64,000 nt of DNA from Rhytidiadelphus loreus (GCA_947034895.1 OX344765.1:39871001-39935000), one strand, 5' to 3'; counted from the stretch's first letter, positions 35,891 through 49,315 are shown. Program-made: numbers and translations. Notes: generated by a model not told the origin, from the sequence alone.

Positions 35891-38800
35891 ATGGCCAGGA
35901 TGCACAAACCGTGGGGAGCGCTTCTGGTATTCTACTGTCAGATTCTGGGTCTATTGTTTGCGGTGCAAGCCCAGTTTCCACCGCCTGTTTTGCCTCCACC
36001 AGGAGTTTTGCCACCGCCAGTAACTCTCTTGGCTCCTCCGCCAGGGGACTATGCTGTGCCTCCCGGCTTAGCGTACCCCCCGGGCTACGAGAGTCCGCCT
36101 GGCACTTCCACCGATGCCGCGCAGCAGCTGGTGTATCAGCAGCTGCAGGATATGTCGAAAAACATCACCACCAGACTTCAAGAGAAGTACAGCTTCTGCA
36201 TCTCCAACGGGTAAGCGATCTCAACCAAAGGAGAATTTCAATATTTTCATCAGATTTTTAAAGAATTCGATAGTTAATGTCCAGCTATGATAGTACAGGA
36301 TACACTACGAATGGAATTTGGAAATGAATGAAATTTTGTCCAATTTCTATACTGGATTTCTCCTCTGTAACTTCAGCTAGCATCAAGAAATCTTTGAATC
36401 TGGGAAAGTAATCAGACTGTGCATTGGACACTAGTGGGTGGTGGGTGGTGGGTGGTATGAGAGAGTTCTATTTCGATTAGAGCAGTTTCGAAACTGGTGC
36501 TTGCGAGGATCATAATTTCTATCGACAAACTTTGGTAATCTCCGGATCTCGACCTTTGGTTCACCAGTGTTATTGCAGTGGAAAATTGCAATGACGGTTT
36601 CACCGACTTAGGTTTAACACGGAGCTCGCAGACTCAGGCGGATCAAGAGTTGATGTTATTCCTTGAATAGAAGTGAAAATTAGACCAGCATTATCGTCCT
36701 AATTTGATAATTCTAATGTTTGATTAGGGTGTCGAAAAGTTTTGCTTTGAAGTCGTACAGACAGGATTCGCGGTTCTCGCTCTCCACACGACTCTTGTGA
36801 CATTCATGTTGGCATTGCTTCATCTGTGGATCACATCCAGAAATAAACTTGTAGATGGCAAGGGTAACTATCATCATCATCAGTAGTAGCAGCAGCAGCA
36901 GCTAATAATTTTATGTTTGATTGGTGGGGGCGTGTTTGCAGGGAGAGGGAGAGGGACGAAGTGTTTGGGTTTGATTCGAATGCTCCTTTTCTGAATAAAT
37001 GCTTTCTGGATACTGGTAAAGCATCCATCCATGTCGAAGTTTTTTTTATCTAGGTCCAGCGGTTCCTATTTCCACGCTTACAGTTCGCCCAAGATTGCTT
37101 CACTTGTTCATTATTTCCATTGAGTTACACTTCAAGTTCGGGATATGAATGATCTGATCCTGACGTCATCTTAGCAGGGCCTTAATTCATATAGCTATAG
37201 CATATGTTATATTCAGCTCCCACAGCAATGTTTATAGCAACGTTTGAACGTTACTTGTATCACTAAACGTGATTTTAAAGTTGACATTCAACTTTGCTAC
37301 TAAACGTTGCCCAAAGTGAACAATCTTTCGGAATATCTTTGCTAATGCTTTTGTCCCCGTCACGTCACGTCGTCAAGCATTGCATGTTTGCTGAATGCTG
37401 AAGCATGGTCCAAAATTTGCATGTCTACAAAAAACGTTGTTCGAGTCTGTTCCAAAATTTTTACATGTTGCCAAAAACGTTGCTGTAAAACATTGCTGTA
37501 AAACATTGCTAAACCCTCCAAATTCTAGTAGTGGTAACAGACTGACTTTTGGTGGCTTGGTCTGTCCAGAGGGCACCATGTCGGAGCGCCTGTGCGTGTT
37601 GGCGGAGGTGAAGTTGTACTTCGACAACATCAAGAATTTGGACAAGCCCAAACCCAACCTGAATTGCAACGGTTCCATTTGGAACACCGCGTGTGAAGCG
37701 GGATTTTCTGCGCAGAAACTCATTCCAGGAGGCCTTGACAGTGAGGAAGTGCCCGTGCGCACGTCCTTCAAATTGTCCTGCTGTGATGGATTCTTCTGCC
37801 CCCGGGGCCTCACGTGCATGATGCGTAAGTCCTAATCAATCTCGCTTGAATGGATTACCCTGGCATGCAACAAAACCATCTCGGGCTTTGAAAGTAGTTG
37901 TCATGCTTCCGAACAAGTAACTACTAATCATATAAACGTCAATGTCTTTAAATTGGCGGCTTTGGCGCAATTCCACTTAAATGTCCAGAGTCGTAGTGGA
38001 TCTTCGATCAAGAAAGGAAGGAAACGAAAGGTTTTAGGGAACCGGGAGTGGATCTGAGTGGAAATATTACCTTAGCAGTGCACAATGTTGTGGATGAGTT
38101 ACAATTTGCACATTAATTTGCATATCTCTCGGCACAAGCTAATGTAAATGTCAAAATGGCACATGAAGTACCGCCAATTTAACGGAATTGACATGTATTT
38201 CTCAAGTGTAGAACTGCACCTCACTATCTGAGACAGTTTGTCCGTCTGGGTTGCCATGTATTCGGACTCTAACTTGTTGTTTGCATCCCCCTCCTGACCA
38301 TATTAACCGCGTTGCTTGTCTTTGAACCCGTCTTGACAGCGTGCCCGTTGGGCGCCTATTGTCCTCAAGCCGTATTCAACGAATCCTCGGGGCTCTGTGA
38401 TCCGTGAGTACTGCTGCTCCAGCCTCATGCTGCTTGCTTGAATGCTGTGCACATCCTTCAGCACTAATTCGTTTCTGAATTAATCGAAGCCCGTGTCTTC
38501 TGATCACTCGCTAGCTGTGTGATAGCATATATAATAGGGCTCGTATGTTAGGTCTTGACTGATGTGTAATCCGAGGATTCCTGTACATAGTAAGAGTTGA
38601 AGTGCAGAGATAAGGCATTCATGTGTCCTGGCATGTGATTGCAGGTATGAATACCAAGTGCCGCCAGGTTCAGGCCAGCAATGTGGAGGAGCTGATAAGT
38701 GGGCTGATGTTGGCTCCACACAAAACATTTTCTGCCCTGCTGGACAGTACTGTCCATCCACCATCGAGGCCATAAACTGTACCGAAGGGTAGTTTTCTGT

Positions 38801-41800
38801 CACACTCTGGTTCTTTCTAGCAATCCGATCATGCTCTTCTGTGCTAGCTCTTGCCGTGACTGGGATTTCGACATCACAGTCATTGGATCCATAAGCTTGA
38901 TGAGGGTAACTATGCGTTGAATAGACGGTCGCAGTGTGGATGATTCTCTTCAAAGGATCCATGTGTAGTTTGTTCAATCTATTGTGTGCATACACCAGTG
39001 GAGTTGTCCGTTTGAATGAATCTGACTTCGCCCTTTTTTCTGTAAATTGGCAGACACTACTGTCGTCTGGGCTCTACAATGGAAGACCGTAAGTACACTC
39101 ACCAACTTCACTGCTCTTTCAGCGAATACGACTTAGTCCGGAGTTTTCTTTTGAAGAGCCTATCCGCCTAGCTTAGCGTTCATCTTGGGCTGGTCTCTTT
39201 GGTACTAATTCGATTGTGGTTGCGTGTGGAACAGGTTGCTCCCAGCTGACGACGTGTTCAGGGCAACAACGTGAGAAGGAGAATCTGACAGCCGTTGGAG
39301 GGCTCATCATTGTAAGACTCCTTTCTAATTCTAACATCTATAATTTCCGCCAGACTAGTATAGTACGTGCATCGTCATGCAGCAAGCAGAAGAATTCCAC
39401 GTGCGATGGTTGATATTTGGCTGCGTCGTTCCAGTATCCTTCCATGCTTGAGTTTAGGTTTCGTAGGAATTGGGCGTTGTTTGAAGATTGATTCTCTATT
39501 GAGGGATTTGAGGCAGTTATCATTTCGATCAGCTTGTCGTCAGTTTCTCTCGTCCTGCAATCCTTTAGAAACCTGGTTATGAAGATCAAGTACATTAAAA
39601 CCCTGAGGTCAAAGCTCTCTATAGCTTCGTAAGATTCTCTACGTAATCATCTGAGCACCGGACATCAACAGTAGTCATAGTCTAGTAGTCAGGTAGGGAC
39701 ACCCCAAATCGCTACTTTTGCTGTTAAGCATGGTTGGTCGCTCACTAAGTGTCATTGGGACCTTATATTGAATCCTCAGTGTGCAAAATGTTCACACAGG
39801 GTAGATGGTCACTTGAAACGTGAAGTGTCGTGTGGCTTTAACTCAGAATCAATTGAAATATTTAGACTCTAGGGATATCAAATGTTCTATACCAAATTGC
39901 AATCGTGCAAGCATTGTAGTGCTTCATGTGGTGATGGAGCTGACAAATGTACAGACCCTGGGCTGGCTGCATTGTACTGATGGAGCTTGCACAATTGCAG
40001 GCGATTTTGACCATCACGCTGTTGCTACTGTTCACGTGCTCCGACTGGCTCATGGACATTCGCAAGAGGCGCAAGACCAAGGCCCGAGACTTGGCGCAAC
40101 GGCAGGCCGTGGAGAGAATTTCGGGGCTGGAGCGATGGAAGCACGCCAAAGACGCCGCCAAGCGAGGAGCCACTAATTTCTCCCGCAAGCTCAGCAAGGG
40201 CGTTTCCCGAAAGAGACCCACGATTGAGCGAAACGAGGAGCTTCAGGTGAATGACGTTCCTGAGGACACCCTCTGCTGCTGCGTTACAGCACACTTTGTG
40301 AATACTTCATTTAGGTCTAACTTGCAACAGAGAATACCGACCGAATCTGAATCCAAATTGTTCCGGATTGAAACCGTGTCCAAAGTAGTCGTATATGTAT
40401 AGCCATTCAGATCCAGTAGTCAGTAAAGGTCTTGAAAACCAGCGATCCGTACAGAAGGGTTGTACACATAACGCGAATTTCGTTAAATAGGCGCAAGTCT
40501 ATCAAATGGTAAGGTGAATCCTCAATCAAAAAAGAAATGAAATGGTTTAGGGAGCCGGGTTTAGAGAGTCAGGTCTAAGGTTTGACATCCTAGCGTACCG
40601 GTGCACACTGTTGTGGATGAAATGGAACTTGCATATCTATCGGCACAAGGTAATGAAAATGTCAAAATGGCCCATGGCTTAGAACGGAATTGACGTTTTA
40701 TGTGGCTCAGAATGTTGTGGATGCAATGCGACTTGCATATTACTATCTATCGGCACACCAAGCTAAAGCTAATGTCTAAATGTCTCATGGCTGGTAACGG
40801 AACTACCGCTACATGTCGAATGGTGTGCCTGACTCACGGTGAATGGCATGATTCTTGCAGTCGCTCAGCCATTTCCGAGGAGCCCCAAGCCAGCTCTCCC
40901 CTCTGGGCTTGATGTCCGAAACCATCAACGAAGAAGACGGCAGCACGAACGGCGCCCCGATCCTCATGAGCCCCCCTCGCAATATCCCCATCACCGACTC
41001 CAGTGACGAAGGCGACCTCTACGAACCGATACCCGCTCCCCCCATCCTCATCCCCGATTCCGACATCGACTTAACCTCACGCAAGAGTAAAGACGTGAAA
41101 GACCCACTCCGCAAGAGCAAAGACGGCAAGGGCAAGAAATCCTCCTCGCTCACGGAGCTTCGTCAGTCCCAGAGCCAGATCTTCGCGTACGCCTATGGCC
41201 AAATCGAGAAAGAAAAAGCTTTCGGGAGTGGCAACCTCGATTCGGAAGACGATGATAATGGCGGATACGCATCGCAGTTTATGGGCCAAATGAGACCCCC
41301 GATTGAAGTGAGCTTCGTGGATCTCTCCCTGTTCTTGAAAGGCTCAGGGAAGAAAATCCTGAGCAACGTGACTGGGAAGCTGTCGAATGGGAGGGTGACG
41401 GCGGTGATGGGACCTTCGGGAGCTGGGAAGACGACGTTTCTGAATGCGTTAGCTGGGAAGGCGACGCATAGTAGGACCACGGGGGCGGTGTTTATTAATG
41501 GGAAGAGAGACTCAATTCAGTCGTACAAGAGTATTATTGGATTCGTGCCGCAGGACGATATTGTGCATGGGAATCTCACTGTTGAGGAGAATCTGTGGTT
41601 CAGTGCGAGCTACCGGTAAGTCTGTCTGTCTGTCTGTCTTCCTGACTTGCTGCTTAGGGCATCCCTCCCTCCTGACCAGTGTTCTCAAATGTGGCTAATT
41701 GTAGCAAAAGTTCTGCTAAAAAATATTTACAGCTACAGAGATCGTGAATACCGCTGTGCTATATTGAAATTTTTAGCACATTTAGCAGTGCTTTTAGCAA

Positions 41801-44800
41801 CTGTAGCTGTTTGTGAAGATCACATTTGGGACAAATGCAACCCGACCTCTCGAGTATGCATGAATTTCTCAGATTTTGTTGTATTTCTCCTACAGCCTGT
41901 TGCTAGATCATTTGAGCATTGTCAGAGCATTCGAGCATGTGCGCCGATACCTGTATCTAGGCAGAGTTGAGTACAAGCATTCCCGAAATATAAACACTGA
42001 AAGGAAAGGAGAAGGCCCATAATAATGTATTGAAATAATCTTGCGAAGTAACTCCCATTTCCAGATCTAAAGAAGAACTTGTTTGTCAATCATGATAACA
42101 AGCAGCTAATTGCAATTGCCTAATAGAAATGTACAATTTTTATATCAGGGTTTAAGGTTTAGGGTTTAGTGTAGAAAGGGGTTTTAGGTTCTAGGGTTTT
42201 TAGGGTAGCGACGGGACAGTCTGTCTGGATGCAAGCAAGGCGAGACTTGGTTGCCGAGACTCACTGTGTTTTGCATGCAATGCTGCAATCAGGCTTCCTG
42301 TGGGTATGCCCAAGCGCGAGCGCGTCCTGGTGGTGGAGCGGATCATTGCGGCCCTGGGACTGGGACCCATTCGAGATTCTCAAGTCGGGACTGTGGAGAA
42401 GCGTGGAATTTCCGGTGGACAACGGAAGCGTGTCAATGTGGGACTGGAAATGGTGATGGAGCCATCTCTCCTGATTCTGGATGAGCCCACCTCGGGGCTC
42501 GACAGCACTTCTTCGCGCTTGGTGCTGCAAGCGTTGCGACGGGAGGCCAGCATGGGGGTCAATGTGGGCGTCGTCCTTCATCAACCGAGGTACGTGCTTT
42601 TAAAATCAACCAAGTTTTGTAACATTCTGATAAGCAAATAAAAACCCATTGCTGATTGAAGTGATTTCATTGTCAAATGGGGCTGATAAGAAGGTGCCTT
42701 TTAAGAGGTTAAATTGATTAATAGTATTATTTTTCTCTTGTAGGGTAGATCTGTAGCTACAATGGAAGTTTTGAATCATTTCGTTGCGATAAGTGAGCTG
42801 ACCAATGTGAGGAACTTCAAAGCCTCTCCCCCAAAGTCTAACGAATGAAGCTCGTTATTGAACTCAATAATAAGTAGTGCACAGGGTAAAGATGTCATGC
42901 TACAATATTTTCACTCTAGGAATTTAGATTTTCAACGTTGCCTCACCTGTGATGAGAGCGTGAGGGGTGAAACTATTCAGTTCATGGGTTTTGGGCTCAC
43001 ACTGGGTTGAATCTCATGTCGGGACTCGACTGGAATTCACCCGTACAGCAACGTTTGAAGCATTTGTAGCAACCTTCGAACGTTGCTGATAACACTAAAG
43101 CGTGATTCGAAGTTGACATTCAACGTTGCTACTAAACTTTGTCCAGATTGAACAACGTTTTCGAACATGTTTGCTGAAAAACTTTGCTAAAGCATCTTTC
43201 AACACATTGCTACAAATGCTTCAAACGTTGCTTCAAACGTTGCTAGAAACGTTGCTTCACCCTCCAAATTTTAGCATGTGTGAAGAGAATCTCTCATTGG
43301 CTTGAGAAGCTATTTCTTTTTCAGATTGAGGTCACCTTGTTCCGATTGCGCTCAATGTTGCAAAAGAAGGTGTGGGGATTCTCTTATCATGAGTTAGGGA
43401 TCCAGTTTTTCACCCAGTTCTCAAGGTACTTGACAAGGGTTCTCAAGGGCTGTCGATGTACTAGAGTGTGCGCGTGGATCGTTGCTAGTACGATAAGTGG
43501 CGGAATTAACACTTGAGTGTGGGATTTGCACCTGCAGTTACGGGCTGTTCAAAATGTTCGACGACGTGATGTTTTTGGCGAAGGGCGGGCGCACGGTGTA
43601 CCTCGGACCCGTCTGCGAAGTGGAAGATTACTTTTCCGGGCTGGGTTTGATTGTCCCTGAGCGAATCAACCCGCCGGACCACTACATGGATGCGCTGGAG
43701 GGTATCACGGTGCCCGAGGACCAACCGGACTTCGACCCCAAGATTTTGCCTGTCCTGTGGATGATCAACAAGGGCTACAACATTCCCCCGGACTTGACCG
43801 CCATGGCCGCGGATTTGAAGCGCGGCATGACGCGGGGCAAAAGCTTCAAGAAGAAGAAAGAGCAGAAACGCAAGACCACTTTTATTGAGGATTTCTGGAA
43901 AGAAATTCGGTCCTTCGTGATCGTGAACAAGGACTTGATTACCAATTCGTTTCGCAGGGTGGAAAATAAATCAGGGCGTGCCACGCCGGGCTTCTTCAGA
44001 CAGTTCTTCATCATTTTTCGCCGGTATAACCCTAAACCCTGAACCCTCTCTCTCACCCACCCATCCCACCATCAATTTTTTCAATTTTTCAATTTCTAGG
44101 AAAAGCCTCAAGTACAGGACGCGTGATTCATTTATTCGACCAAAATTCTGTCAAGGTTGTGCCGTCTACTATTTCTGGGAGATTGCTATGAAGTCTTAGA
44201 CTTTCTTCTATTTGCTGTTGTTGACGAGTTGGAGTTTCTGTTGTACATTTGCAGATTGGCCAAGCAACGTTTCAGGGAATCTCGGGTGCAATTTCAAGAC
44301 TACATCATTTTGTTGATGGCTGGGGCATGTCTCGGTCCCCTCTCTAACATGAGGGACACCACTCTTGGAACTGGAGGCTATTTTTATACGCTCATTGCCC
44401 TCGGTATGCCATTCACCGAGTTGTTGTTTTTATGGCTAAACAACAGGTGGCTTGGGAAATGGATGGCAGGATTGGTGAATTGCTGGTGTGTTGTACAGTG
44501 CAGATGCCATTCCTGGTTTTGCTGTTGTTGCTTAGGTTTCCATGATACTAACATTGTCTAGTTATGTGACTTGATCAGCTCTTCTCGTTATGATTGCTTC
44601 ATTAAGAACATTTTCCAACGACAAGCTCACATTCTGGCGAGAGAGCGCCTCGGGGATCAATCGAGTCGCTTACTTCTTAGCGAAGGATGTGGTCGACCTC
44701 TTTAATGTGGTGATCAAGCCAGTCATTTACCTTTCCATGTTCTATTTCTTCAGTAACCCTCGGTCAACATTTGCAAGTAATTTTACGGTGACACTGGTGC

Positions 44801-45535
44801 TAGTGTATTGCGTCACGGGGATTGCATACATATGTTCAATCCTGCTCGAACCTGCCCCGGCTCAACTGGTGAGTCCAATTGCTCTCACCATGGTATCTTA
44901 CAATGTGCAACTTGTACAGGTGGAAACATGTGTTACGAATCAGGCTTCATGCTGACAAATGCCTGATATTTGAATGCAGTGGTCGGTGTTTTTGCCCATT
45001 TTGGCTACTTTAATCATATCGGTCAAACGGGATGGATTCTTGCTCAAACTTCAGTACCTCAGCTATGCTCGTTACGCAAACGAGGCCTACGTTATTGCGA
45101 ATGCTGCAAAGTAAGACTCTTTGTTCATACACGGTTGCTGAGGGTGTGGTTGTTGTTTAATCTACTGCCGGTACTCTTCTTCGGTTCTGCAATTTGCATG
45201 CATTCCGAGATCTCTTCCAGTCAAACTTCTTTTCTTCTGTTTTGAATTTCAGTAGCTTGCCGGTCAGTACTGGTGAGAGTTGCATACGTTACATTTGGTT
45301 TGGCATGACCACATATTTCGAACTCTTCTCTTTGCTAACGTCAGACTGTGTTGTTGATTGGTATGACAGTTACAAAGGAGTCTGGATTATCACTCGGTGC
45401 GCAGTGCTGCAGAATATTGACTATTCTATCGACCATTGGGTTCAGTCCTTAGTAATCCTTGTAGGTTACGGTCTTGCTGCACGCTCCATTGCCCTCGTCT
45501 GCTTGTTTACAAATAACCGTAACAAGCAGAAATGA
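35891..45535 (+). CDS. ABCG: ABCG half transporter, ABCG24/28 type, 14 exons
   Basis: Exons: 35891-36210, 37541-37824, 38340-38403, 38645-38788, 39054-39088, 39235-39311, 40001-40246, 40861-41615, 42293-42589, 43538-44023, 44255-44403, 44579-44868, 44980-45110 and 45370-45535. All phases match; 1147 residues, close to the Arabidopsis relatives. Domains: signal peptide (1-28), Pro-rich stretch (29-70), Cys-rich extracellular domain (about 107-300, with [13 protein letters not shown] and CPAGQYCPS), one membrane segment (about 302-325), a basic/Ser-rich linker, the ATP-binding domain and a C-terminal membrane domain (about 905-1147). Walker [10 protein letters not shown] starts at 574, the signature ISGGQ is 681-685 and Walker B LLILDEP is 701-707. 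[12 protein letters not shown] and NPRSTF are typical of the subgroup. As a half transporter it must dimerise. Known relatives act in the plasma membrane or endomembranes of tip-growing and wall-forming cells; the substrate here is unknown. ATG at 35891 is the first Met before the signal peptide. Confidence 0.95.
36884..36902 (+). repeat. Trinucleotide repeats in ABCG intron 1
   Basis: Adjacent short runs of ATC, AGT and AGC triplets (about 36870-36903). Another simple tract, GGTGGGT units, lies at about 36433-36457. Confidence 0.6.
37225..37535 (+). repeat. AACGTTGC-rich repeat in ABCG intron 1
   Basis: Diverged copy of the repeat in intron 9 (43045-43278). Shared phrases, in order, include AGTTGACATTCAAC, TTTGCTACTAAACG, many AACGTTGC words and the end CCCTCCAAATTCTAG. 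The copy stops only a few bases before the intron-1 3' splice site at 37540. Confidence 0.65.
37985..38200 (+). repeat. Repeat shared by ABCG introns 2 and 7
   Basis: Phrases GTTGTGGATGA, TTGCATATCT, CGGCACAAG, TAATG..AATGTCAAAATGG and AACGGAATTGAC occur in the same order in intron 7 (about 40540-40700). A further partial tandem copy there runs to about 40805. Confidence 0.6.
40540..40805 (+). repeat. Second and third copies of the intron-2 repeat, in ABCG intron 7
   Basis: Two consecutive diverged copies (about 40595-40695 and 40705-40805), each with GTTGTGGATG followed by TTGCATAT and TCGGCACA. They end about 55 bp before exon 8. Confidence 0.55.
41616..41640 (+). repeat. (TCTG)n tract at the intron-8 splice donor
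   Basis: The donor GTAAG at 41616 runs directly into four or five TCTG units. Length changes in this tract would lie inside the first bases of the intron. Confidence 0.7.
41681..41831. mobile_element. Probable miniature element in ABCG intron 8
   Basis: TCTCAAATGTG at the left and CACATTTGGGA at the right form an inverted pair. Inside, TGTAGC/GCTAC and TTTAGCA/TGCTAAA phrases also pair. The borders are approximate. Confidence 0.35.
42147..42207 (+). repeat. Telomere-like tract in ABCG intron 8
   Basis: Irregular TTTAGGG units (GGTTTAGGGTTTAG, TTCTAGGGTTTTTAGGG). A shorter C-strand version, CCCTAAACCCTGAACCC, lies at 44030-44046, a few bases after the intron-10 donor. Confidence 0.65.
43045..43278 (+). 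repeat. AACGTTGC-rich repeat in ABCG intron 9
   Basis: Second copy of the intron-1 repeat (37225-37535) with the same order of phrases and the same end, CCCTCCAAATTTTAG. Confidence 0.65.
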
Positions 45536-45630
45536 TTTGTAAGTCGCTCCGACCTTTCTCTACCTTGGATTGAATCAATGTTTTTGTTTGGCAGTTCACA
45601 CATTGAAATGCACCATAAAATGATCACCAC

Positions 45631-45891
45631 TCAGCCAGGTCTGTTTTTTTGTGCACAGCTGCTGAGTCCTAGAACATTCAGTCTGGACCCGGGCGAGCGT
45701 TTCACATTGTATCTGGTTGGTACAATAGGTTTAATGGCATGATTCTGCGGCGTTGGGCGTTCCATCCTTCTAAAGCTCAAGCTTGGTTGGTCGAGGATGA
45801 ACCAAAACCCTGTACCATCTTCAGCCAGTGAAATTTTCACTAGATGATCCATCAAGAAATCAATGCGAAGTTTACTGTCGGTGCCCTCCAA
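45631..45891 (-). pseudogene. Unassigned protein-like open frame 3' of ABCG
   Basis: About 86 codons on the minus strand with protein-like order (KLRIDFLMDHLVKISLAEDG, FWFILDQPSLSFRR, then a basic stretch). It lies within 100 bp of the ABCG stop and could simply overlap its 3' UTR. There is faint resemblance to N-terminal parts of plant RNA-dependent RNA polymerases, far too weak to name it. Probably a fragment. Confidence 0.25.
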
Positions 45892-46229
45892 AAGGAACTA
45901 TGAAGAAAGCAATGAGGTAGGTATTCTATCCCGGAATCTAGTGAATTTATTTGCTGCTTTGCGTGTGTCTTTTGTGTTTAATGTATAGCAGCTGTTCCAA
46001 ATCCCAAGACTAGATCATCTAAATTTCTGTGAATTGTTTAGGGTCTGACACTTTTAGTCCACTGTTTAACTCATCCGTGCTCCCTCGAATTGCAGCGGGG
46101 AAGCGAATCCCGTGGAGACAGATGAGCGGCCGGCACCTTCGAAGCGCTTTGACGGCGGGATGTGTTACAGTTCCAACTTTATCAGAGTTGTCAAAACTGC
46201 CCTTTTTGTTAAGGCAGTGAAAACAAATG

Positions 46230-49013
46230 GAAAAAAAAAGATTTCTTAAAATTCAACTGTACAAAATTGTTATTGGCTACTGTGGGATTGTATGAGAATT
46301 TTTTTTATTTTTTAAATTCAGAAACCTTGATTGCCAACATTGAAAGATTGTAGCGCTTGAAGTTAGAAATATTTTCACCCAACATGAGCCTACATGATCA
46401 ACAACTTTAACTCTGCTTGGAGTGAGAGTTTTGGACTACATACAGTTTTTCTTCTCAATAGTTGCACCCTTTATCATGTTAGCTACATACTTGTCAAATT
46501 TTAGAAGTAGAAGAGTTTTGCAAATGTATCATTTCCCACTTGCCCAAAATCTTTGGGTAACATGACTTTTGTTTGATCCAAGTTCCCTATTGGAAAATAA
46601 AAGATATTCTCTTGAAGGGAATACACGTGATTAGATTGCATGCAAATATGCCTTGTTGTCATTCCAAAATAAACTCAAAATGGATTAGAATTCAAATGCA
46701 TTCTAAAATAAGTAAAGAAAGAGGCATCACATAAATAGGGATTTTCCTTGGCTTTAATATTAACACTACTCTCTTCTCTAATTTCTATCATATTTAGGGT
46801 GTTCATAGTATCATTAAAATGACCTTAAACCATCACTATGGAATGTTTTCAAGCTTTATACATTGTATAGTTGATGACTACAAAGTAACAAAGCCTTTGA
46901 AGATTGAAGGTTTTGAATCTTTAAAGAATATGATTCAAAGATGCATTTATATGACATTTTAAGTGTTGATTTAAAGATCTTCATGTAAATTACAAAAATT
47001 CTCCAAGAAATTTTGCATTTTTTTTTTGAAAATTTATGATTTCCAATAGCTAAAAACAACATTTAGTGGTAACTTTGACTCTACTTGTACACATGCTTAG
47101 ACTTTACAAACATACATTGTTTACCTTGTTTGCACATCACACAATGGGGAATTGCCACCTTTATAAGGTTGTAAGAACTCCAAAAAAATTCTTTACCAAT
47201 TTAGTTCCACTAGACTTTGAAAAAACACATAATATTCATTTTTTGTCTGAATGTCTTGATTCTACTTGGAAATGGCTTCTCTCAAACTTTTCAATATTTG
47301 AAAAATAAGCGAGTTGACAAATAGATACTTCAAGGTAACTAAATACCAAATTTGCTTGGTAATAAGGTGAAGGCACCCAATAGCGTCCCTGTACCTATTT
47401 ATGTACATTAGACTGCCTCTTAATGTGTTCCTAAACTTTAGTTAATGTATCCTTCAAATGCTTACCCTTGATTTGCTAACACATTTGAAAGACACATACT
47501 TAATTATGATTTGCTAACTAGTAATTTTTGCAGATTTTGGTTTAGGGTCCACCTATGTGACAGTTTCAATGATCTAAGGAGCCAACATTTCTATGAAAAA
47601 TCATAGAAATTACATACTACATCCAAAAAATCTAATTTTTTTTTATAATATTTATGATTTTCACTTGCTAATACTACAAAAATATCATTTCAAGGAAAAA
47701 GTATCTCCGACTATGCTGAATTGCTTATATTCACGGTTTTTGGGTTGCTTCCACGGTTCCACCTTATGCATGTTCACCTTATTGTTTGTATTGTGTACAA
47801 GTGAGATTGAGTGACCTCTACATGTCTAATTGTGCACCCTTCTCAGTGTGCATTTAAAAGGACACTTGTCCCAGCCCAAGGCAATGCAATTAAGCTGTAA
47901 AACAACCCATTGTGGTTAAAATTAGGAGTTTGCCTTCATGCCATTGCTGAAATTTTTCAAATTTTTTCCACATGAAGACAAATGTGAGAAATAATGAGGA
48001 CCTTTGAAATTATATTTTTCAGAAAAAAGTATACATTTGTTATGAATATTTGAAGTGATCAGCCCAAAAGAGTCTATAGGCTACCCAATAACCAACAAAA
48101 ACTGAATCCAATATGCTCATCTTACCTACCCAATACAATCACAATAGTTTCTAACATGGAAAGCCTCAAAATCAATTCTTACAATGAATTTTACACTTAA
48201 AAGGTGGAAGTACCTATTGAGGTCACCAATCACTCCATAACTATCATGAAAGACATTGATTATGGACTGAAAAAACACCCTAGAATCATTAGGTGTCCGT
48301 TATGGGTCATTTGACCACAATGGACTATTTTACCTTACAGAGGGTGGAGTCTAATTATACATAAGCTTACTTTCAATCCTGGTTGCAGGATTTATTAGGA
48401 CACAAGAATGACAGGAAGCTTACTTGATCAGCATGTGTTCATGCAAGGCCTGCCATCCTTCAATCAGCCCCCTCATGCTTTGCTTGTGCAAGTGGTGTGA
48501 TTACTGTGATAACGTAGACTGTCATCATAGTTTTAACGTGCTCACAATAACTTAAATTTCTGCAGTGGCTTGTTTTGCACAGAATGTACATGTGGTCCAT
48601 GTACCCAATGATATTGCATGACATAGGCTTTGGAAACAAATTTGTTCCAAATCAGATGCATGGTCACTCTGCCTTCTTTATCAAAACATGTAGGTCATGC
48701 AACATGCGAGCCAAACAAATACTCCGTCCCATCCCAAAATGATTGTCTGAATGTCATGTTTGTTAAAGGTTGTTTTGAGTAGGTCAAAAAAATACATCCT
48801 TGTGGTTAATTTTATGTAGGTTGCAATGAACACATATAGTGTTCTTCATTGATTCTAGTAATATAAAATTTGAAACCTTTCTTAATTACGTTTCTCACAA
48901 TATGGTCAATGAAATTTTTTCGAAAAAATATCAACAATCATTGTGGACAATCATTTTTGGGATAGAGTGAGTACAAAATTTGAAGCATGTTTGCAAATTG
49001 TGGAGACATAAAC
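46230..49013. other. AT-rich intergenic DNA, nothing recognised
   Basis: Short open frames only, with random composition. No borders of repeats could be set. Confidence 0.5.
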
Positions 49014-49315
49014 TAAGGTGGGTACCCCCCAAACTACCACCTTTTTGCTATTATGCAGGGTTACTAACTTACTATACTATAATTAGACTAATCAGATTTT
49101 TCATTGATTTTCCTGTTGCGGAGTGAAGGAGGTTCCAACGCACTAAAGAATGCCACATTTTGATACCGTATGCAAAAGTTAGGAAGGATCAAAGTTTTTT
49201 TCAATAGATGTTTCTGAAATTGTTTCTTCAACGTATGTACATATTGATTTTGGAGATGTGCATAGATTGACGATGGTGGTTTCAAACAAGGTTTGAATTG
49301 GGGTGTACCCACCTT
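49014..49315. mobile_element. 300-bp miniature element with GGTGGGTAC termini
   Basis: TAAGGTGGGTACCCCCC at 49014 pairs with GGGGTGTACCCACCTTA ending at 49315. The interior contains GGAGGTTCCAACGCACTAAA as in the repeat at 4990-5170. No coding capacity; a target duplication was not identified. Confidence 0.55.
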
